In this document: positions 35,074 to 45,124 of the stretch, piece by piece
How the letters are laid out: the number at the start of each line of letters is the position of its first letter
Numbering within the stretch: position 1 is the first letter of the stretch
Origin: Pleurotus djamor
Lineage: Eukaryota > Basidiomycota > Agaricomycetes > Agaricales > Pleurotaceae
Direction of reading: 5' to 3'
Assembly (NCBI GenBank): GCA_029747585.1
Contig: JAPEVF010000198.1
Coordinates: forward strand, 1-64,000
DNA: 64,000 bases
Notes under the pieces: generated by a model
What the model saw: the letters and a program-made list of their open reading frames with translations, nothing else
Databases searched by the model: none
What the model was told of the DNA's origin: nothing
Made by a program: the position numbers and the translations under genes

Positions 35074-35663
35074 TCTATTTGCATATTTCCTAAACTTTTT
35101 GACCGTTGTGTAAGTTTCTGTGCAGCTTGTATGAACAAGCCGCCGTTGGCGGTGTAGACATAGACCTGGTGCTCTGTTCTCTCTCTGAAGAACTGCCACC
35201 CTTCGTCATCATCGATTTCCAGCTTCTGAACAGTTGTTCATCCGGAAGTCATATTGAACCACATCCACCCCCGTGGACTAAATACTCTGCGTGCTCGGCG
35301 GAAACTACAGAAACGTTTCAATGCTGATAATTGGCGTTTCGGTTGTTTGAACTCCGCCGAACACTTGCGAGGAGTTGAAGTGTCGTAATCATTATGAATT
35401 TCACAATCTCAATGTCCCCAAATGTCGCTACAGATTGGCTCGGATTCATTGAAAAAAGATCAGTGACGCCGAAGTGACGCAGAACTAGATATGACGGCCA
35501 GAGGAAATTGTGAATCAGGCAGTTGCTAATTTCAATCACTCGACCAAAAAGAGGATAGACACAAAGACATAATCATGGCAAATAAGAGGTATACATAACA
35601 TAGAGTAGTGGACGCGGTAAAGATACAAAGTAGAGATAGCAGGTGAGACGAAACGGAACCCTT
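35074..35663. other. Intergenic, no supported gene
   Basis: Only short ORFs. It includes 3' flanks of two convergent genes. Confidence 0.4.
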
Positions 35664-37232
35664 TCATTCCGCAGGCAGGTCTTTCTTCATCTTGACAATG
35701 CTAAATGCGATATCCGGAAGCCCGAGACTGGAGCGTCTGCGACGAATGGAATAGAGACTATCGTACTCTTCTTGTGTTTCGTCGATACCAGTTTCTTCGA
35801 GCTCAGTCTCCTTGTATTGAATCGACACTAGGCCAGAGAAAATTGGCTTGTCTTGGAGTGTCTCTGGATCGAGACCCCGCAGACTGAGGAGACTGTCCAG
35901 ATAGTGCTTGTACACCTTCAAGAAATCCAGGTAAGCTGACCGCTCTGTAATAACAATGGTCTGCAGCGACCGCAAAGAAGGCCCGATGACGTCGAACCAA
36001 TAGTGGGCTGGGTCTTCAGGGCGATGAGCCGAGTGGAAGGTGGTGACATCGAGCAGCGGTAACTTGTCGAGGCAAGTCTCGAGGGCAGCGTCAATATCCA
36101 AGAATGGATCGGACTCATCGTTGAAGTAGAGAGCAGCCTCGAAAGTGGGGCCATATTGGACCGTTCCATCTCGAGCTGCGACATCGATACATACTTCGAG
36201 GCAAAAAGTCGGGTCGGTGATGTCGATGAGATCCAACGTAAGACCAGAGCAGTAATTGACCGATGGGCCAGGAGACGATGGCAGATGGGGGTCCAGGAGA
36301 CGTATGCATTCGTCAATAACGGGCGGAATCTTATCCCTAGTCACGTCACTAGTAATCTCGAGGTAAAGGAGCTGAGCGGAGAGGCATTTGAGCGTCCCGG
36401 TGAGACTGTCGACATCGCCGTGTAAGGAGAGACGGCTGAGATGGGGGAGTTGGACCTTTGAGGTGGACGCGCTGGTAGGGAACGGCAGACATTCGTGAAG
36501 GGTGAGATCCTGGACATTCCGCAACCGCCCAACGACTTCGCAGAATTCTTCACAAGACTCGAAAGGAGACTGAGAGCCGAGATAAAGATGAGTTAAACTG
36601 GAGGAGAGGAGGGGGGAAGTCCAAGAGATTCGGAATCCACTAAGCCTAAGTTGTGTAAGGAGAGGGGGACATCTGCCATTGAACAGGGAATCAGGCAAAG
36701 AAAAAGGTTTGGCACCCCTGCCATCAAGTAAAAACAGCATGAGGTCGGTCATGTTGGGGGCATCGTGAGACAAGTTGGAGAAGAGTAAAGGCAGGTCAGA
36801 CGCCGGTACAGCTAGGCGGAGGGCCTCGAGTCGACGGAGTTGGGATAGAATGAGATTCAGCGAAGCTGGCGGTAGTGGCTGACAAGTCAAGTCGAATCGG
36901 ATGAACTTCATCGTGGTGTTCGCAGTGTGAGAAAGATGTGCAGCGAGCACATTGGGGTCAGCCCCCTTCGCGAAAGTCCTCCAGAAAGAAGGGGTGGAAG
37001 AGACGGCGTTATACCAGCCTTTGCATACAAGACTGAGCCTTTGGAGATCTTGGGCTTCTGGGATGCAGAGTTGCTGTCCAGACTTGGCTTTGACGTGATC
37101 GTGTGCCATGGAAAGGATTTCGACGAGAATTTCGAGAGGAATTTCTCTTCGACGTAGTCCCGCGGTGGTTTCAGGTGCGGCTCCGAGGGTTTGGCCGCGA
37201 GTAGAACCGTTGGGCAACACGAAAAGGCGCAT
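35664..37232 (-). CDS. F-box protein (single exon)
   Basis: A 522-aa uninterrupted frame from ATG 37232. An F-box lies near the N-terminus: REIPLEILVEIL at about residue 29-40, then LVCKGWYNAVSSTPSFW. F-box proteins recruit substrates to SCF ubiquitin ligases through Skp1. The remainder shows leucine-spaced segments (LTQLRLSGFR, LPHLSRLSLHGD) consistent with irregular leucine-rich repeats, which would bind the substrate. It is not closely similar to the F-box pair at 45-48 kb. The substrate is unknown. Such genes are highly expanded in Agaricomycetes. Confidence 0.8.
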   Translation of the reverse strand: MRLFVLPNGSTRGQTLGAAPETTAGLRRREIPLEILVEILSMAHDHVKAKSGQQLCIPEAQDLQRLSLVCKGWYNAVSSTPSFWRTFAKGADPNVLAAHLSHTANTTMKFIRFDLTCQPLPPASLNLILSQLRRLEALRLAVPASDLPLLFSNLSHDAPNMTDLMLFLLDGRGAKPFSLPDSLFNGRCPPLLTQLRLSGFRISWTSPLLSSSLTHLYLGSQSPFESCEEFCEVVGRLRNVQDLTLHECLPFPTSASTSKVQLPHLSRLSLHGDVDSLTGTLKCLSAQLLYLEITSDVTRDKIPPVIDECIRLLDPHLPSSPGPSVNYCSGLTLDLIDITDPTFCLEVCIDVAARDGTVQYGPTFEAALYFNDESDPFLDIDAALETCLDKLPLLDVTTFHSAHRPEDPAHYWFDVIGPSLRSLQTIVITERSAYLDFLKVYKHYLDSLLSLRGLDPETLQDKPIFSGLVSIQYKETELEETGIDETQEEYDSLYSIRRRRSSLGLPDIAFSIVKMKKDLPAE

Positions 37233-37858
37233 GGTTGATAGATGAGAAGGTTGGAGGGTTTGCAGGGTTTATGGGCTTGAGGATGAGGAGACAGGCCTTC
37301 GATGGGCGAATTTATAAGGGCGCTGCCACTAGCGAGCCACTTGCCTCGTAGATCATAGACACCCAGGCAAAAACTTTGGAGATGGATGACGCCGAAGACA
37401 ATGCTCTGAGCCAAGTGTGCATTTTGGGACGCTTGTGTATTGGCCTTCACGGTCTCAGCTGGAGTGGCGGGAGTGCTGAGACATGGTTGAAGCTACGCAT
37501 CTAGCAGGAACCTGGTAACGGAGGTTTCGCTGCGCGAACAATCATTGAAGTAGGAAACAATACTCTAGAAGATCAGACTTATTCAGTAGAGCATGTTCTT
37601 GACAGTGCGATTGAAACTTCTATTGCAGGCGACGGAAGCAGTATTGATAAGATGATGCATTTAGAATACGGGGAGGTTTACCTCCTCTTGAGTTTGGCTA
37701 GAAGGAAGTCGGCAGGTCGGGTAAAAGTTGGGCGAGCAGAGATAAGATCTAAGAGATAAGATCAAGTGCCTCTCCATCAAACCTTGTGCAAGGTGGTTTC
37801 GTCCTGCACAAACGTTCTGAGGTCTCCTCGTTTTCCAAAGCCTGCCCAGTTCTGGGGC

Positions 37859-38105
37859 GACAATACTTGAAGCTCGAAGGGGGCGTTCCCTACCACTTAT
37901 ACCACTTACGTGCTCGACGGACAACTGAAAACGAGTTGCGCTTCACCTAGGCTGGTGATGAGATCTTTTTCGACAATAGGGTCCCTAATACTCGATCGTT
38001 CACTTGCCAGGACAAATACTATAGTCCTTGTAGCTCGGAGGGGGACGACAGTACCCTCTACTACGTGCTCGACGGACAAGGTATACTGAAACGAGTTACG
38101 CATAA
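37859..38105. repeat. Imperfect direct repeat, two units about 155 bases apart
   Basis: Unit 1 (about 37859-37950) and unit 2 (about 38011-38105) share ACGTGCTCGACGGACAA exactly (37908-37924 and 38063-38079). Flanking similar blocks are GACAATACT, AGCTCGAAGGGGG and AACGAGTTGCGC. Indels separate the copies. Confidence 0.7.
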
Positions 38106-38352
38106 CCACCCTTGCTGTCCCCGGTTGTTTAGTTTGAACTCGTCCGGACCTCCGAAATCTTGCAACCATCATTGAAGACCCTCTCAAGCTTCAGGTCACT
38201 TTTCTGATCCAACATTAGCCACGGCGCCATATCCCGTCGTCGTCGTATAGCTCACGCTGCCGTCAAGCAACACCGAATCTCCAGCAACACAATGTTTCAC
38301 GGCGTCATCAGCCCTCTGAGCTAAGAAGTGACTCATGATCGCGTATGGTCCG

Positions 38353-38360
38353 TATAAAAG
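38353..38360 (+). promoter_or_regulatory. TATA box of the secreted repeat-protein gene
   Basis: TATAAAAG lies 138 bases upstream of the ATG at 38491, a common distance for a fungal core promoter with a short leader. CT-rich sequence follows it (around 38390-38450), as is usual near strong fungal start sites. Confidence 0.55.
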
Positions 38361-38490
38361 GCATTCATGGAAACCTTGATTCAGTAGCTGCGCTCTCTCT
38401 TTCTTCGGTGCTGGTCATCGAAGCCGTTCTATTCCTTTCCACTCGCTGCAGATCAACGACACCTAACGACCTACAAAATCTCTTCTCAAG

Positions 38491-39974
38491 ATGGTCAACT
38501 CCAAGGCAATAATCATCACTGCGACTCTTTCCGCTACTGCCCTAGCAGTCCCTCTTAACGGAAATGCTGATAGTAGCAGTGACGTCGAGTTTCTCGAAGC
38601 CAGGGAGCCAATGCTGTGAGCCTTTTTCTACCTTCCTTCCCCAAAACGCACATGATCGTTGACTCGCTGGGGTGATTCTAGTCCTCCTCCAGGAGGCTTC
38701 AAGTTTGATTGGAACAACCGCTTCCACCGGCCCATCCTTGCAGGAATTGCGCGTGAAGAGGACCAAGAAATCGAGTCAAGGGAGCCCATAATGTGCGCTA
38801 GCCCCTCGTTTCATTGAACAGACGTTGACCCCACCCGCGCAGGATGCAACCTGATAAACCGTTCAATTGGCATCCAGATCCTAACTCCCCCCTTCGTTTC
38901 TTGAAATGGGGGAGGGAGATCCACAATGAGGACAACAGAAATATCAAGACTAGGGATTTCTTGTGAGTTCTTTTAACGAACTGTATAACCTCTCAACCTC
39001 ATCTCGCCTTCAATTCTTAGCCACCCTTCCGGAGTCCCATCCCTGTTAGGCGAGAGGCTTAAGAAGAAATTGAACATGAGAGAGAGAGATCACGAGGATA
39101 TCGAAGCAAGAGAGCCCATGATGTAAGATACGGCGGTTGACTTGATAGAACTTCATCTAACAAGTGCACAGCCCTCGCCCTTTCAATATTGACACTGACA
39201 TCTGGAATGGCAAGAATAACAGAGTTACGGAAGACAAGGAAAGGACGCTTCCCATAGTCAACAAGCCTTCAGTGCGGAAGATGATGATAGCACGCGAACC
39301 TAGGCCTAGGTGAGGTTTACCTTTACCAAGAATNGTGCCCAGTCACTGATCACGTCTTCGCTTCTCCTAAGGCTACCTATCCCAGGTGTAGACGCGCCTC
39401 CCGTTGGATGGATGTCTCCTTGGTGGAAAGGCAAACCGGTCGGGGAGTCAATCAAGTTCCCCAAGCTCGACTCTCAAAAACGGGCTGAGCTTGAGGATAT
39501 TGAGATTGAAGCCAGGGAACCTATTATGCCGTGCGCTTTTAAACCACTTTCCATCCTCCCCGTTACCATTCTTTACCTTTCATTCATCATTTAGGCCCCC
39601 ACCCGGTCACGAGTCCCACCACCGCCACTGGCGCATGCGCATTCCGATCGGAATCCCTGGAATGCCCAGACCAGGCCCTGGTCCAGTTGTTGCAAGGGAT
39701 TTTGACTCCGACGAGCTTGAAGTTAGAGAGCCTGTGATGTTCGTGTTCATTGTGCTCTCCTTTCCATCTTTTCCGAAGTAGCTGACCACGAACGACGTTT
39801 GCAGCTTTAAAGATCGGGTTCTCCCTCCTTCAGGATGGAAGTCCCCTTGGTTCCATGGACGTCCTGTTGGAGCTCCAATCAAGATGGCGAGGGACGATAG
39901 GTAAGTGTATTTCAGCGTAAAGCTGAGATTGGCCCGACTGACTTGGATACATCAGCCTTGAAGAGCTTGATTAA
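38491..39974 (+). CDS. Secreted protein built from repeated symmetric exons (AREP-motif protein)
   Basis: Nine exons, 38491-38615, 38682-38792, 38843-38962, 39021-39122, 39172-39309, 39372-39530, 39595-39738, 39805-39900 and 39956-39974, join exactly to 337 aa. All eight introns interrupt the codon after its second base, so the internal exons are symmetric and could be duplicated without frame loss. The start is a signal peptide (KAIIITATLSATALAVP). Most exons end with the same motif: EAREPM, ESREPIM, EAREPMM, AREPRP, EAREPIM, EVREPVM. Each following exon opens with a short proline/aromatic cassette such as PPPGGFKFDW, PFNWHPDP, PPVGWMSPWWKGKPVG or PPSGWKSPWFHGRPVG. I do not recognise the family. 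A processed repeat precursor (Kex2-processed or RiPP-like) is possible, but canonical KR sites are not between units. An N (39334) is inside intron 5. Confidence 0.8.
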
Positions 39975-42319
39975 GCTGTAATGCCTTCCTCCGATGTATC
40001 TAGCTATCAACTGTACTGTAGATATGCTTTCAAAGTCCCCACATTGAAGTTGTTTCTTGACGTACACAGGGGCTCCTCCTTTTCGCAAGGAAATTTGCCG
40101 CTGAGTTTGAAAAGTCTCCGTTCCTGGAATCTTGCTTGTCGCCCTCGAACCCGACCTCGTCACCGTTTTCTTTAGCGTCATCGATCATCTACCATCAAGG
40201 CACTTTCACCGATAACCTCCGTTTTTAATGTTCCTTCTTTTCTTTTTCGATAAAAACATCGTCATTGGTTTCACCCGCCGCCGCCCCCGTCACAACTCAA
40301 AAAAAATCTAATGTGTTACAGATGAGAACTCGAGTTGAGGTCATGCTGTGCTAAACGCTGATTCGAGGAGAAGATGGCTCTTTTCCAGCTTCAGAGTTCC
40401 AGCCTTTTTATAGTGCGATTCAAGGTACGTATCATGAATTACTGGATATCATGGTGTACTCGTGTTGAAGTGGGTCGTTTCACAGGCTTGACCTAACAAT
40501 GTGTATCGCTGTCTGAGTGGAATCATGCCTGTTTGCTAGNTAAATAGCACACGTCCACGCACATGCTTGCATATAACCATACTGCGTAGGTGAAGTGCTC
40601 TGGCACGGCGCCTATAACCGACAGCATGTTTGTGGTGTTCTGTGGTGGTGACTGCCTTCTTGACTCGGAGCTGTGCGCCACATTTCGTGTTTACTGTCAA
40701 TGACTTACAGCTCCTACGTACCCCCGGGAATGGGCTATGTGTGACTCTACGCCTGATTGACTCCAAGCAACGACGAACTCGTCGATAACAGGAAACCTAC
40801 AGCTTGCGAGACTGAGGAAACCAAGAGTGGTGGGTTNTATTCGCTTTTAGATGCTTATAGAAATGGCCGCTCATGAGTACCTTGGGAATTAGGATGTTAT
40901 TATTATCAACGCTCTGATTCTGGTATGACTTGTGCGTGATGCGCCGTGCTGTGCTGTGTTAACTTAAACCGAGGCATTGGTGATTGACTATCGTTTCTAG
41001 ATGGTCCAACGGACATGTACAGGCGCAATGTCACTTCGACGGCAGTTGTCCCGTTATGGCAACGACGGCGCGCACAGCNATCTCTATCATACCATCGGAA
41101 AGTTCCACGAGCTCTTTCCGCGAGGCTGATCACGGGAACGCCAAAGCGTTCAATGTCCACGATGGACGCCTGCGTTCGAGCCATCGCACCTCTCTCCCAG
41201 GATTTGCTCGATTCGGGCACTTGGGCACAAAAGCGTGGCCGAGTCATTCAAGCATGCGTGCCATGCTGTTGAATGTTCCCGTTGATGCATGCGCAGTGTT
41301 TGCGAATGTTGTTGAGGTAGAGATACGGAATATACGTATTCTATCCACACAGTCGATGTGCTTGGATGATGCGGAATGTGTACGGATTAATTTGTAGACA
41401 GAGGGCCATACAGCTTGTGTCCCATCTCCCGAACAGTGGTGGGTTGTAGCTGCTNCTGTGTGCGGCTTCTTTCATCGCAACTTGCATTTCAAGCGGCTGA
41501 TGTTATCTTTGTAGGATGGACGGAATCGACCTACGCCGGAGTTCAATAATGGATAGGGTTAACGTTACGAAGGAAACAATGACATCTACTCCATCGAACC
41601 CTTCCTGCTATCAATAGGTACGTCCGTCAGCGCTCTCANAAGGTGAAGTCTATAAACAAGGCTTGTGTTTTTGATCCAGAGCTTCCGTTGAAGGATGGTG
41701 ATTTTGAAGGGGAGAGCTGGACGTATCCGCCCATGGATACGTGCCTGTGGACGATAGTCGATGGGATCAGGCACGAACTCCAAAAACGATGTGTTTTCAT
41801 CAGAGAACCCTGATGATCATTGGTGATACGTCCATCCGTCCATAATATTGGGATGATATTGGATGCCACAAGCAAGCGTTTGAGACTTGTGAAATCAGCT
41901 GAAGCAGGTCTAAAGTCTCCGATATTGGAGAGGCAAGAAAGCGGCGCTTGATGGATGTTTATGAAGGAGGTGAGTCGATGTTTTGGATACGCTGGGGGTT
42001 GCTGCTGAAGTGGCCTTTCAGAGGCTGGGGGCGTGTGGATGAGATCAATGGAAAGGCCACACGGTGTGTGGCCATGGTGCATTGACCGGAAGGGGAATGT
42101 TTGGGATCTGGATAACATCGCCACTCTGGGAAGGCCCGACTACCCTGAGTATTATCTCAGCAAGCGATCGAAGGGGGAGGCACGGATTCAGCCATTTCCA
42201 TTTCAATGCAAGACGCCACAACTTGACACTAAACACCCAAGCCTCTTTGTTTATAGACCTCACCCACCTCCTACTTAACCCCTTGTCTCCCCCCATCTAT
42301 CAAAACCCCCCTGCGACCC
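39975..42319. other. Long intergenic stretch with several N characters, no supported gene
   Basis: About 2.3 kb with five N characters (40540, 40837, 41080, 41455 and 41639). ORFs on both strands up to 162 aa overlap one another and contain the N positions. None has motifs or consistent splicing. The density of N characters may mark a difficult or repetitive assembly region. Confidence 0.4.
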
Positions 42320-43315
42320 ATGTCCGTCCTCCTCCCTCCCACTCCCCCGTCCTCGCTGCGCAAACGTACCTCCTCCTTCTACTGCTCAGCATCGGCCGCC
42401 CCCATCCTCCCTTCCAATCCAAGGCCTCTCAAAGCAGCAAAGACCTCCGCAACAACCGCAGTGACCGTCATGAACGCATCGCCTCTCCGACGTACAGAGT
42501 CGTTCTTGTCTTTCGACAACATTCCGGCCCCTCCGGTTGTCACCCTACCAAGCAAGCCACCACTCCCCTACAACCGCACGCTACAGTTCGAGAAGGAGCA
42601 ATGCGACAGGCGCAGAGCGTTGTTGAGGGTCTGGCAGCCGAAGTCACATTTGAGTATCGAAGCTGAGTTGGAGATCACTCTATCCATCGGAGCTTCCCTT
42701 CAGCTCCTCTTCCCCAACCCACCTTCCAACGAGCCTACCACTGTGAAGCTTCCGTACGTCAAGAACCCATCGCCATCCACCCTAACCCGCAAACCCGTCA
42801 TCCCCGAGCCACCGAGAGCCCAAGTCACCGAGTCCGCAGTTGACTCATCACTCTCCGATCTCAAGCTCGCCGAACGCACCCCCATTCGCACCTCCCCGCT
42901 CTCCTTCGCTCCGAACAGTCGTCTCCCGACGAGAAGACGGAACAAGCGTTCCAAGACCGATGCTGACTGGCACCGCATCGCTGTTCGCCACTCAATGCGA
43001 CAAACCCCCGAAGGTCAGAAGATTTTGACCATCGGTGCCCGCAAGGCTGTCCAACTGCTCTCGGCAACACGGGAACTCGAACGCCTCGTTGCAATGCAGG
43101 ATACCTGTGATGACGAAATGCTCGAGGAAGCGATGGAAGATGAGCTTGAATTGGAAATCGACGGTGAAATTGAGCCCCTCACGTCAGTTGAAATGGAGGA
43201 CCTGCAGCGACCTCTCCGTAAGTATCAACCTGCAATTGACGTAGACTTGTTCCTAACCGCCTCGCCTCGAACAGTTCCAGAGTTCCAAGACGACTGGGAG
43301 ATGATTTCGGCGTAG
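42320..43315 (+). CDS. Conserved-looking hypothetical protein
   Basis: Exons 42320-43217 and 43275-43315 give 312 aa. The 57-base intron is free of stops, so the frame also reads through it (331 aa), but GTAAGT, a CTAAC branch site and ACAG support splicing. The N-terminal 180 residues are low-complexity (Pro, Ser, basic). The middle has a helix-rich segment (DADWHRIAVRHSMRQTPEGQ, then GARKAVQLLSATRELERLV), followed by an acidic stretch and a C-terminal QDDWEMI. There is no signal peptide. I do not recognise the family. A nuclear or regulatory role would be a guess. Confidence 0.65.
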   Translation: MSVLLPPTPPSSLRKRTSSFYCSASAAPILPSNPRPLKAAKTSATTAVTVMNASPLRRTESFLSFDNIPAPPVVTLPSKPPLPYNRTLQFEKEQCDRRRALLRVWQPKSHLSIEAELEITLSIGASLQLLFPNPPSNEPTTVKLPYVKNPSPSTLTRKPVIPEPPRAQVTESAVDSSLSDLKLAERTPIRTSPLSFAPNSRLPTRRRNKRSKTDADWHRIAVRHSMRQTPEGQKILTIGARKAVQLLSATRELERLVAMQDTCDDEMLEEAMEDELELEIDGEIEPLTSVEMEDLQRPLRKYQPAIDVDLFLTASPRTVPEFQDDWEMISA

Positions 43316-45124
43316 GCAAGCAAAGTTAATGCCGCCCTCAGGACCTTGGTGAATGAAGCTCAGCGCCGAGAGGAGTGTTGACGATAAGCTGCTATGAAGA
43401 CATCCAAGCTTTCCCCCTCAGGACTTCTAAATTCTATGCTACCGCCGCTTCTACCCCTTTCATCAGCACGCATTCGTGCCACCATACCAGCGCCAGGCCG
43501 CAACCATATTCTTTCCAACGTTGCGTGGCTCGGACGCCTTTCGGTCGGACGACAAACCCCTTCCCTCATCCCCGCATTCCCCATCGATCTACCTGTTCGC
43601 TCTAAGCGACGCCCCTTATTCGTCCGTCCTCCGACCAACACTAGCTCAAGCACACGGAGCCAGTGTTTATTGTAACAATCAATTGGGATTATTGTTTTTC
43701 GGGATTTCAGGCTACCTTCCTTTTTGTTTCTCCTTTACTCTTCACTCCTTTCACTTTCATGTCGTTCCTATGTTCGCCTTTGTTGTGTTCTTCCCTTTCA
43801 ACATCCAAGAGGCAACGTCATTGTCTTTTCGCTTTCGCCGTCTATCATTCAGGGTTGGCCACTCGCCCCTTCATCATCTCACCATACCTGCGACACCCCA
43901 CGAATTCAACCGAAATCTCTTGTTTCCCGATTCGTCGACTTCTTTCAAGCTAGTCAGACGCCCTCTCCCCAGCCCTAGCCCAAGCGAAAGCGAAAAGACG
44001 CGACNGTCACCTTTTGGATTGGTTTNTTAGTCTACTTGTAGTGACGTTTTGTTCTTCTAGCCGCGCGCCCGTTGCCTTTTGTTCTACTTCTAGCACTTGC
44101 GTTGAACGTCCTCCTTTCCCTTTTTGTGTTGGCCTTTCATGTTTGTTTTTATCCTTCAACCCTTTCATTCCTTCGCCTCGTTATCGTCCTGCATGGATGG
44201 TATTCACCTCTTTGACCACTTCTTTTGTGACCGTGGTTCTTGTGCTCTGTATGTGCCTTCAATTGTTGTTTGACCGAATCTTTCTCTGTTGTACCAATGC
44301 TATCCGTTCCGATTTACCCTCTCTCCATCTATATCTATATCGAAACCGAAATCGATCTCTACATTCCATCCATATCTTGTTGTTAACTTATTCTCTACCG
44401 CACCATTCCATCATCGCTATACCTACAACATACGTACACTAGCCACCCTTACTCGCTATTGCTTACACAACACGTTCATTCTATACCTATCCTACTATCG
44501 CAAATACCAATACCAATATAAAAAACATTCATACCCATACCAAATCTGGGCGAATACATTCCTCGTCGTTACACAAGTTCATCAGAGGCATCAGGTAACC
44601 GCTCAAGACTCGGATACGATCATACCAGATATCATCTCAAGATTCTTCCTGCTGACTATCATCTATATCATACATACCATCCGTTCGGAGAATATATCTA
44701 TACCTAGCATGCCGTTCAGTCACTCGAGGGTGGACGGGCGTATTGGAATGGAACTGAGGTATCCTGGCGGGGTCACTTGTGGGTCCTGGGACCACCGAAC
44801 TTGGCTGCGAAACTCGCTCGAAATCAGTGAGAATTGAGCATTTGGGATAACATGGCTCGCATCCCCGCCACGGAGAAGGCTAGGTGCTTCCTCCGGCGCG
44901 TCAGAAGGTCAAAATCTGATGCTATCAAGAAGGTGATGATCAGAATACTTGTACTTGAGTTTCGGTTTTGGGATCATGATGCTATGATGTGGCCCGGTGA
45001 TGTGGAAGGTCAAAGCAGCTCGGAGGGGCCATGGGTTCGTATGGGTTTACGGGCGTATGGGCGTATGGGTTATATCCTTTCCGTGCATTCAGCTAGCATC
45101 ATCATTGGAATGATATTAAAACAG
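43316..45124. other. Pyrimidine-rich 3' flank and intergenic region
   Basis: The plus strand is unusually rich in C and T from about 43600 to 44560, which creates long but spurious ORFs (for example 184 and 182 aa). Two N characters (44005, 44026) lie here. No motif or splice structure supports a gene. Confidence 0.45.

Larger units (their letters stand above)
37233..38490. other. Intergenic region with a direct repeat and a core promoter
   Basis: No gene is supported. It contains an imperfect direct repeat (37859-38105) and, closer to the next gene, a TATA box. Short ORFs 37661-38187 (-) overlap the repeats and look spurious. Confidence 0.5.

Noticed and set aside
38491..39974. Mating pheromone precursor
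   Set aside because: There is no C-terminal CaaX motif, and basidiomycete pheromone precursors are much shorter; this protein also has a classical signal peptide.
40984..41397. 137-aa plus-strand ORF
   Set aside because: Contains an N, overlaps an opposite ORF of similar length and shows no motif.
44289..44837. 182-aa plus-strand ORF
   Set aside because: Composition follows the pyrimidine-rich strand bias (many Tyr, Ser, Ile, His); no motif or splice sites.
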